Positions 55,678 to 64,000 of a stretch of 64,000 nt of DNA are shown piece by piece. A model generated the notes under the pieces. The model searched no databases. It was not told the DNA's origin and worked only from the letters and a program-made list of their open reading frames with translations. The first letter of the stretch is position 1; each line of letters starts with the position of its first letter. The position numbers were made by a program, and so were the translations under genes. Source of the stretch: Anopheles merus (Eukaryota; Arthropoda; Insecta; Diptera; Culicidae); contig NW_024427594.1 of the NCBI RefSeq assembly GCF_017562075.2, forward strand, positions 248,001 through 312,000. The letters run 5' to 3'.

Positions 55678-57261
55678 TATAGCCACCAGAGGAAGGTGCT
55701 GCTTCGCGTTCATATGAAAAAGTGGTATTGTAAAATCAAGTTTGTAAGCAGAAGGACGCGTCGATGCATGCTCGTTTTTTCTCTCGTGAAACCAGTACGG
55801 AAAAAACTATTTGGTAAGTACAGCTTTTAATAAAGGATTATATCAATCTGTACCAAACTGAATGGTATTAATAATTGGTGATATCAATTCAATTTCGTTT
55901 TCTATAGCAAATCGTAACACACGCACAAACGGAAGTGAGCACGGACCACGATAGAAATAATTAATTGGTTGGTAAGTATTATGCTTCGCTTTAAATGGAA
56001 CAGCGGTTTTCAAAATAGATAATATTTCCCTCTTTCACCAGCAGTGCCAAAAACAAAAGGACAGGAGAGGTAGGAATGATCATTCAACGCGTTAGCGCCG
56101 GACGAAGGAGAAGCGACAGGAAGGCAGGAACGATCCTCCAACGTGCTAGCGCCTGGTAGAGGAGAGGCGGCAGGAAGGTAGGGACGATTATCCAGCACGC
56201 TAGCGCAGCATCTGGGAACAGCGAGGAGGAGGCAAGCGGGATGAATTTTTAACGCGTGCACACCATTCGACGAAGACAACGCTGGATGAAAGGAAGAACG
56301 AGGAGAGAAGGCAGGCAAGACGGGTACGTGTGTATCCCGCAACGGGTTTTCGGCAGTGTGAAATGTGAGTATTGAAAAGTGTATGTGTGGGTAGAGGTAA
56401 AGAGGTAAAATAAAGAGCGAATGTGTGGAATGGGAAAATGAAAGAGAGTCTGTGTTTGTTTTGGGATAGGGGAGAGAATGAAAGAAATTGAACAATAATG
56501 TAGCATACAGAAACTACATGTATGATACACGCTGTCGCACCGTTGCAGACACGTGCTCTTTAGTGCTGCTAATGAGCACGATTTGAGAATGTTTTGAGCC
56601 CGTTTTTTCTCATACAAAATTGTAAAATGTCGCGCGATAATGTCGCTTGGGTACCCACCGTGTACTATGTTTGTTTTGTGCGGACACAACACATAACAAT
56701 ACTGAACTCCAATGGGAACCACTAGCACTGAAACAAGTGAGATTTGAGTAATGGTCGTTGGTGTTGATACCCACGCATTTGACCGGTCGTCTGGTTGATA
56801 TAGATTTTTGCTCAGAAAATTATAAGGCGGTATAGGTCATAGGGTTAGTATAGTATAGTATAGTATAGTATAGGGTTAGATGAAACTGTACCGAAACACA
56901 TTGCATAAAAAGGACAGCAATATAATGATGAGTTGTAATATGCCATCTATTGAGCAAACCAATGAAGCTATGAAGCTTTTGTTTTTTTTTTCTATGGATA
57001 TTTGATTTTCAGTCGTTTAATCTTAATCTGTGGCGCTTGGGCACAGCCACCGCAAACAGTATCAATCACTACTGAAGAATAACGGGCAACATTGGCAATC
57101 GCATTAGCAACGATGTAAGAAGGCGATGAATCAACCAAAGCGGAGCACAAGTTTAGTGAAGCACTCCTTGGACGTTTTTAATCATACACTACGCTATGTC
57201 GAGTCGTAGCATATATTGCCTGTGTTTTCAGTACGTTGCTAGTACTTGCTACTTGCTAGTA
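55678..57261. other. Non-coding region without recognised gene
   Basis: Contains a minisatellite (56072-56215), a TATAG repeat (about 56847-56873) and otherwise nothing I recognise. Frames on either strand (for example 56010-56495 minus) are low-complexity Ser/Pro/His-rich and unsupported. Confidence 0.5.
56072..56215. repeat. 54-bp minisatellite, 2.7 units
   Basis: Units start at 56072, 56126 and 56180 with AGGAAYGAT and hold MACGYGYTAGCGCC. The units have diverged by several bases, so the array is old. Confidence 0.65.
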
Positions 57262-57335
57262 GTTGCTAGTACTGATAATGATGATTTACCAGGTCGACAA
57301 GTACCTGGTAAATCATCATTATCAGTACTAGCAAC
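57262..57335. repeat. Perfect 33-bp hairpin
   Basis: GTTGCTAGTACTGATAATGA... (57262-57294) is exactly complementary to 57303-57335, with an 8-base loop CGACAAGT. Direct TTGCTAGTA-type repeats lie just before it (57236-57270), giving alternative pairings. No protein or known RNA is linked to it. Confidence 0.9.
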
Positions 57336-57622
57336 GTACGTAGATGTAAACGGCTTGGTACGGCTCAGAGATAGATTGACTGTCAAACTGAGTGGATGTG
57401 CCTTCCTGGTGCTCCTGATTTTTTATGCTGTTTTGCCGTGTTATTTCTGGAATTTCAACATTTGCAACAGTGGTGCTGCTGAGTTGTTCGTACTGGCTAG
57501 TGCGTGCCTTCGATTAATATAAGTTGCACTGGAGTTCTTCTGTTAATTCAACATTTTTGCCGAGAAAGTGTTTGGCTTCGTTTCTGCTCCTGTCACTCAT
57601 CAGTTTGTGCTGAGTCATCGTT

Positions 57623-58857
57623 ATGCAGTGCTCAACCTGCAATGCACCCACCGATAGTGCTAATTCGGTGTCCTGTGCCGATGTTTGTGGTTCCAAGCAT
57701 CACACCCATTGCACGGGGTTGTCCCGTGATTCTACTCGTGAGCTTGGGCGTAATAATCAGTTATTGTGGTAGTGCAAAACATGTCACGAGTTTCGCAATG
57801 GCACAAATTCACTTCTCACAAGTGAGATAGCAGCCCTACTCGAATTGGTGAAAGCAGATATTCTCACCACAATTGACTCATCTCTCTCTCTTATCTTAGA
57901 TCGGCTATCAAGAGCGATTTGCTTCCTGAGATCCTCGCTCTCGTTGATAAGCGAGCGCTAGCACCCATATTAGCTAAGCCGTCTGTTAGCAACGCATCGC
58001 GAACGCACACATCCACTAATGTATCGTCGCTCAATGCCACAAATACATCCAGAACGACTAAAACAGCTTCCGCTCGCCGTACATTTACTAACTCAACGGA
58101 GCTCACTGCTGATATCCAAGCTGCGAACGATACCAACACTGTGGAAGATTCTGACAACTGTAACCACTACAATCATCGTACTAAGCCGACTAGTGATGTT
58201 AGTGCTGGAAACTACTGAACAAATACACAAGCATCTTCTGATCCTGTTTTGAACCAAAACACCACCAACACGGGCATAGCCGAGAAAGTATGGTTATACT
58301 TCACGAACATCAAATCGCATGTCTCCGCTGATGATATGCGTGTGTGGCTTAAAGCTGTGCTACCAACGGACGATATTAATGTTTACCGTCTCACGAAAAA
58401 GGGTGTGAACCTGGACTCGATGTCCTTCATATCGTTCAAAGTGAGTGTTCCTAAATCTCTTAAGGAGCTTGCGCTGCAGTCTACTATTTGGCCAGTTTCA
58501 CTTACTGTTCGGGAGTTTGTTGCTCGGGGCCTACCAAAGCAACGTGTACATGAAAGGGCTCGATTTGACCCTTCTGAGCTTATTTCGCATCGTACAAATA
58601 GTGAAAATTGCTCTTCAGCTGTGCCAAAAACTACCACTCATCCGGATCATTTTTTGGAACATCGATCGCCACCCCCACAGCGCGGGATTCTATCACCATC
58701 CCAGATGACCGAGATCCTAGAGGCTATTCAACTGGAGTTTCCTCCCACACCGCCTCAGTTATCACCGGGGGTGGGGCTTCAATCACAATCCAATCTCAGC
58801 AACAAGAACCGCTCACCACAGATCAGCCCGTTTGCCAAACGGATAGCTCACAATTAA
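57623..58857 (+). pseudogene. CR1-like LINE ORF1 with PHD-type finger, broken
   Basis: From ATG 57623: C3, C6, C18, C22, H27, C30, then a TAG at 57770-57772 where related proteins have Trp or Cys, and the last pair C51, C54. After a frameshift the frame 57919-58218 (Ala/Thr/Ser-rich) and, past a TGA at 58216-58218, 58249-58857 follow. The latter has the conserved ORF1 block (VWLYFTNIKSHVSADDMRVW ... SFKVSVPKSLKELAL ... LTVREF) and a Pro-rich tail. Confidence 0.75.
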
Positions 58858-59541
58858 TAGACCCATTCGTGATATATTACCAAAATGTTCGAGGCCTTCG
58901 CACCAAATACAATGAATTGCGCCTTTCTGCGAATGAATCAGGGTTTGAAATGCTTGCCCTTACTGAAACCTGGTTAAATAAATCGATTCCATCCAACATG
59001 GTCCTTGATAGTGATGCCTACAACATATACCGCTGCGATCGAAGCAGTTTAAACAATGAACGTTCGCGTGGGGGTGGTGTGCTACTTGCATGTTCCGTTC
59101 GATATCCTTCTGTGGCACTTAACATTAATCAACCCACGCTTGAAGCTTTATGTATACGTGTTTCTTTTTCTAAATTTCGTCTTTATGTGCGGATTGTTTA
59201 TGTGCCACCGTATTTGAGCAGCGACCGCAACTATTTGGAATCCCTTTCTGCTTTCATCAGTGATGCATACATGCAAATGAAATCGAATGATCATCTTATC
59301 CTTCTGGGCGACTTCAATCAACCTGCGTTAGAGTGGTCGCTTTCTACCGCAGTAAGGCCAGATTCATCTTCAGCTATAAGACATTATGTGCCACATATTT
59401 CTTCGAATACATCCAGTTCCTGCTTTTTGGATATGTTAAACTTGCATGAACTCTGTGGCGACCACGTTATAGCCTCACCACAGTCCGGAGCTGACGTCAA
59501 CTGTCAATTCAAAATATCGGGCACTCTTATTCGAACACCCT
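58608..59541 (+). pseudogene. CR1-like LINE ORF2, endonuclease domain only
   Basis: Overlaps the end of ORF1 in another frame. From about 58860: IYYQNVRGLRTKYNEL, LTETWL, GGGVLLACS, VRIVYVPPYLSS and LLGDFNQPALEWS, a complete-looking endonuclease motif set. The frame ends in composite repeat C, so the RT is missing. Confidence 0.82.
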
Positions 59542-60967
59542 CCCGCTGCGCAAAGCGACGGAAGAAATCATGCCGTTCGGAAAATTTTATAATGCCATCT
59601 TTGTCCCTCCAACGGCAAATTTGTCAAGCAGCTCGTCGAGCTACCCGTCCCTGGCTCCGCCTCGTACCCCTCGCCTGAACGCGCTGTCGAAGGTTTAGAT
59701 GTGTTGGTGCGTCAGACGGCCAATCGCTGTCAGCCGTCGTCCGTGCTTTTTCCCTCCATAGCGCCATCTCTTTCTCGCGTGTGGTCAATGCTCGCGAGCT
59801 GTTGGGGCGCCTAAAAATGCCGTTAACAAACATTGCAGCGATGAAGTTGCATTTTCACAAATCAAACCAAAAAAAGCGCAATAAGTTCAATTGCTGCAAT
59901 GTAAAAATGACTAAGGAATCGCTAGCTAACGCTGGAGGGTTTGCTGTGAAACGCGCTGAATCCTAATTCGCATTAACACGTTCATCCCGGCGCTGATTTT
60001 CATCAACTTTCCTTTCCACCAGCACCTAGAACGCAGGCTGGAAAGTTCACTGGCAGGCAGTGGGGCCTGCCATCGATCTGAACGAGTTAAGCATTAAGCA
60101 TAACTTTGTTACACTAAGCTTTTGCTTTCGTATGTTGTAGATTACACAGATATGCTGAGCCGTCTGCGCAAGGGTATGAGCGTGCGTGTGTGAGCAAAAC
60201 TGTCGCCAAATGTGTTTTTTCCGAAATGTTATGATCCATCGGTCAAAGAAAGGAAGGTGTTCATGAAAGGCGGAAAGACGAACTGAGGCCCCTGTCAATG
60301 GTAACTGATGACAGGGAGGAGGGGGTAGTGGCACTCAGCTGTTGGGAGATTGAACAGTATTCTTAAATTGCCGGCGGGAAGGGGGGTGGCCATGGGACCC
60401 CTACGATCATCGGTCACAGGCCCTAAAATTGTAGTCGCCATGGGGGGAGGGGAGGTGCAAATGGTTTTCTCCAGCCACGGAGCCCTAAAGACCATCTTTC
60501 CGGGGGTCCTTGTCGCTAATAATCTGTCCACTTGTAGACATACGGCATACTACAGACTAGAGATCTTCGGCGACCGCCTAGTCCGCCTATCGTTAGGTCT
60601 GCCGCTGGTTCATGGCCGTGTTTTTTTATCGTGGAGGTGCATCCTTCCCCCTGCCTGCAGCGTATGCATCGAGCAGGAGACAGTGTGGCAGTATGCAAGT
60701 TGCACGCTGGATAGGAGCGGTCCCGCGGCACCGCCATCATTCCGCACATCTGCATGCCCGTCGTGGGTTCTAACCGCGTATGAACCGTCCGCCGTAGCAA
60801 GGGGTGACTATCCGGCTACGCGGTACTCAAGTCCTGAAAAGGCCGACATGATCGCGTAGGCCATTACGCCAATAATAATAATAATTATAATAATAATAAG
60901 AAGAAGAACTTAGCATAGCAGTCCACTCTCGGGGAAGGTTTTTGTTTTGACTTTGGTGCTGCCGGGT
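59542..60967 (+). repeat. Composite repeat, copy C (truncated)
   Basis: Same blocks and order as copy A from its CCCGCTGCGCAAAGCGAC point (8618) to the GCTGCCGGG end. It includes the short TTAA-ended element, G-rich tracts, the tRNA-like block and an (AAT)n tract at about 60871. It lacks the first 500 bp of copy A and truncates a LINE. Confidence 0.75.
59973..60090. mobile_element. Short TTAA-ended inverted-repeat element (MITE), copy 3
   Basis: 118 bp, TTAACACGTTCA to CTGAACGAGTTAA; about 20 bp shorter in the middle than copies 1 and 2. Confidence 0.6.
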
Positions 60968-61897
60968 CTACCGCTGTGGCGCGACAAATGCACGGAATGC
61001 ACTTGACTAAAACATGAACCTACCGATCCGAACCCATTCCAAGGCAATGCCGGTCAATCGGCGTCATGATACCGACTCTAAGCCAACAAGCCACCAGATT
61101 CTGGACGGACATGTGCAGCACCATACGCGCACCATAATAAACAAATCCAGAATCCTCTTTTGTATGAATTCAATTCAAAATGTTCTTTCCACTTGGGTCC
61201 GCTAGCTGAATTAGAAATAAATGTGCAATATATCACACGCACGTTTGCTTAGATCGTGTGTCTTTTTAATACATAATTTAAATTTAATAGTGTTGTCTCT
61301 CAGGTAGCGAGATCGAAAATGCATGGACTTTGTAACCGCAGCGGATGAAAATGTACGCATCAGAATCAAATAGTTTTGAGGTTTCCAAACGCACGCACTC
61401 ACACAAACACACAAACACGCGCGCGCAAACTCACACACAAATACGCGCGCGCAAACTCGCACACACACACACACACGCGCACACATGCATGAACGCGCGC
61501 ACGCCAGCACGCACGCACGCACACACACACGCACGTACGCGCGCCCGCGAGCATGAAAGCGCGCACGCCAGCACGCACCCACGAAAGCGCGCTCGCGAGC
61601 ACGCACCCCCGAAGTCGCGCAAGCACGCACTCCCCCCCCCCCCCCCCCCCACTAGACCACCCCTCCCCCCCTCCACGCATGATCGATTACGGCTACCTTC
61701 TCGGTAGAACGGCTGGTTCAGGTTTCTTGTAGCGCATCCTCATCCCTAGCGCCGGGCGGGGTGGGGGATCGCGACATGATAGAGTGAACGGTCACTTTCC
61801 CCGCGCTGTGTGTGTGTGTGTAACGAGACCCAAAAACTCGAGACAGATTTCGGCACATTAAAAAAAAAATTTATAGCCACTATACATATACATATAC
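60968..61897 (+). repeat. Copy of the palindrome arm, outer part
   Basis: Follows the left arm of the palindrome from its outer end (10102) to about 10845: CCAGATTCTGGACGG, CA tract and C-run (61390-61650), then CTCGAGACAGATTTCGG. The His/Thr- and Cys/Val-rich frames here are artefacts of the CA tract. Confidence 0.75.
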
Positions 61898-62791
61898 ATT
61901 GCTAGAATTTAGCATCGCGAACGCATTGAGTTCATTTGTTAATTTTAACGACTGGTCCTATGCCGCCGTTAAACAAACGACTGTCAAGAGCGTACCCGCT
62001 GCGCAAATTCGAGCAGTTTCCAGCGCAGGAAATGTACCAAAATCTGCGCTGGCCAGATGACTTAGAATGACTACATGATGCTTAGAAGGTCGTTGAAGCA
62101 TCAAACATGTTCAAATAAAAAAAAATATTAGATTAGTGTTAGACGTTCTCCTACGCTTGTTTTAAATAGGCTTCGTCACCCTCGACCGGCACGGGCATCG
62201 AATGGTCTCATCAGCAGCGGCACGAAATAAAATAAACCATCAATACACCGATAACACTTTAAATCCCAAACCAGCTTCTCCCACAGCGTCTCAAGGTCAC
62301 ACACAAATTAATAAATGCTAACACCCACCAATTACAATACACAACCGCAATGCACATATATATGAATCAACGCATACACCACAAACACCAAATCAGCTGG
62401 CGGCGGAAGGCACAGGTAGAAGCGCAAGTAAGGCAAACCAGGAGGAGGGTGAGGGAGGGAGAAGAAGCGGACGAGAAAATGGGCGCCAATATTTTTAAAT
62501 TTTTTTGACCGTTTTTTTTTTGCTCCACCGCCATAAATAGTTCGTCCGTTTCGCCAACAGATGGTGCTAAACTTGCTCGACCCAGCGCAGGAATCGCTGA
62601 AGTCCAGCGCGGGAGACTAGGCCAAATCTGCGCTGGCCAGCGCAGATTTTGGTACATTTCCTGCGCTGGAAACTGCTCGAATTTGCGCAGCGGGTACGCT
62701 CTTGACAGTCGTTTGTTTAACGGCGGCATAGGACCAGTCGTTAAAATTAACAAATGAACTCAATGCGTTCGCGATGCTAAATTCTAGCAAT
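61898..62791. repeat. Inverted-repeat unit with 159-bp perfect arms
   Basis: Arms 61898-62056 and 62633-62791 are exact reverse complements by eye over 159 bp (outer end ATTGCTAGAATTTAGC, inner end CTGCGCTGGCCAG). Between them 62057-62632 is the inner part of the palindrome arm (matches about 10850-11400). Each arm contains a CCCGCTGCGCAAA motif like the CCCGC repeats. The CTGCGCTGGCCAGCGCAG centre of the palindrome is found again at 62628-62645. Confidence 0.85.
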
Positions 62792-62876
62792 TTTTAACAA
62801 CTTTGGTTAATTTTTAACGACTGTTAATTTTAAACCAATTCTTTTGCGATGCCAGCTACTGGTACTGGTACTGGTA

Positions 62877-63240
62877 CAGGCGGTCCCCGAGATACACGGT
62901 TAATGGGGACCGAAAACGGCCGCAAAATACCGCGTACCTCGAATTTCCGCGTAAGTCGATTCTCGTGATTTCCAGCTAAAATATCACTAATTTTCGTGTA
63001 ATTTTGCAAGTAGGGGGCGGTTTTAGTCACTTTATGAATTATTTGATATGATTCTACTCAATTGAACAGTTTTAAACCTTTTGAAATGGTATTTCATATT
63101 CGATCAATAGGGAAATTATTTGGCAATTTACAATTGATGTGTCAAATCAGTACAATTTGCTCAAAGAACTGTCAAATTTAGAAAACCGCTTATCTACGAA
63201 TCCGCGTATAAGACGTACCGTGTATCTCGGGGACCGCCTG
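62877..63240. mobile_element. 364-bp TA-flanked MITE, copy 3
   Basis: 364 bp with TA on each side, set in a GGTACT repeat (62861-62876). Ends CAGGCGGTCCCCGAGATACA and exact complement. Non-coding. Confidence 0.88.
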
Positions 63241-64000
63241 TACTGGTGCACCATCGAAATGGCCGTTAGCAAGAGTGAAGGAAGTGCACCCAGGGAAAGA
63301 AAGCATAGTTTGAGTAGTCAACGTTCAGCTCAATCTGATAATGTGAAAAGACCTGTGGCGAAAATATGTATCTTAGATGTTGATTTCGAAATATGCGAAA
63401 TGGAACAACTCTAAGGATAACTCGTGTGGCAAGGAAAAATGGGCAATCGGATAGCAATAAGGAAACAGTAGGTGACCGCTAACTGGATGTGTTTGCTAAT
63501 TGGAGTGCTTTATGTGCAGTGCTTTAAGCAATTCTCAAAATATTCTCGCGGGCCGCCAGTTTGACATGCCTGAATTAATGGATATAATTGGCACTCTGGC
63601 AATTAAATTAATGGCACTCTTGGACAAACACTTGTTTTGTGAACATTCGAACTTATTTAGTTGAGCTATTGAACACATGTTATATTAAATACAATGATCA
63701 ATTTGACCATCAATGTCTAAAGGCAATTCTTTCTAGAAGATGGACATATTTATGGAGGACCAGGAAGATGGCGGGATAAAATACGCTTCTGATGATGGTT
63801 GATGCAAGTACATTACAAACAGTACTTTTTTAAACTTGATTGCTGTATGGCACAACTTTTCTTTTTGTAAAATATAGTATAATTTTTATTGTTTTACACC
63901 TGTTTCCAGCTACAATCGAATTGCAAACCGCCTGCTTAGAATCACATGCCACTACGATCGAATGCGTGCATCGATGGTTGGAAAAAAAAATCTCGTGCCA
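63241..64000. other. Non-coding region with hAT-like end
   Basis: GGGCCGCCAGTTTGACATGCCTG at about 63550-63572 looks like a right end of a hAT/Buster-type element (reverse complement CAGGCATGTCAAACTGG). No left end was found. The short frame 63259-63414 (Ser/Arg-rich, 51 codons) is unrecognised. The rest is AT-rich. Confidence 0.45.

Larger units (their letters stand above)
57336..59541 (+). mobile_element. CR1-like LINE, 5' half, truncated by a composite repeat
   Basis: Holds ORF1 (from 57623) and the endonuclease part of ORF2 (to about 59538). RT is absent: sequence changes abruptly at 59542 to the CCCGCTGCGCAAAGCGAC start of composite copy C. The 5' limit is not defined. Confidence 0.75.

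Noticed and set aside
56010..56728. Minus-strand Ser/Pro-rich frames
   Set aside because: Low complexity and partly coded by a 54-bp minisatellite; no start context or homology recognised.
63259..63414. Short Ser/Arg-rich frame as an exon
   Set aside because: 51 codons, no recognised motif or splice context; left as unknown DNA.

Overview
This window looks like repeat-rich DNA from an insect, most likely a mosquito of the Anopheles type. It holds BEL/Pao and Copia LTR retrotransposons, CR1-type LINEs with zinc-finger ORF1 proteins, a Jockey-type LINE, a Tc1-like element and many short inverted-repeat elements. The organism is an inference from element families, not from any host gene. I found no convincing host protein-coding gene, tRNA or rRNA. 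Nearly everything recognisable is a transposable element, a fragment of one, or simple-sequence DNA, on both strands and often nested, as in pericentromeric heterochromatin or a piRNA cluster.

Left part (1-8,100): a complete, apparently intact BEL/Pao element (39-6770) with LTRs differing at about one position by eye, a 5-bp target duplication and one open 1,757-codon gag-pol frame that begins with a PHD finger. It lies next to an older BEL gag fragment on the minus strand.

8,100-22,060: a repeat landscape built from a composite repeat (copy A forward at 8,095, copy B inverted at 19,019-22,055, copy C near 59,542), a near-perfect palindrome with 1.3-kb arms (10,102-12,740), a 193-bp tandem array, and TA-flanked inverted-repeat elements.

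22,060-43,500: a CR1-like LINE end split by a Tc1-like element carrying a large (GT)n expansion; then a Jockey LINE on the minus strand split by a 13-kb BEL/Pao provirus-like element (27,157-40,297). That element has broken gag-pol, an unbroken 492-codon envelope-like frame, a full-length CR1-like LINE inserted in its gag and a (AAT)n expansion in its pol.

43,500-54,250: a CR1-like LINE on the plus strand, split by a 364-bp MITE and by a minus-strand Copia element. The Copia element is itself split by a LINE end, and an inverted copy of the endonuclease part of the LINE follows.

54,250-64,000: a diverged MITE holding a Harbinger-like MITE, a perfect 33-bp hairpin, a third CR1-like LINE 5' half truncated by composite repeat C, a copy of the palindrome arm with 159-bp perfect inverted repeats, and another 364-bp MITE.

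Functionally these are selfish elements: gag, protease, RT, RNase H and integrase for the LTR elements; zinc-finger ORF1 plus endonuclease/RT for the LINEs; and non-autonomous DNA elements that need a transposase made elsewhere. Only the first BEL element looks able to encode a full replication polyprotein. All similarity statements are by eye; no alignment or database search was run.
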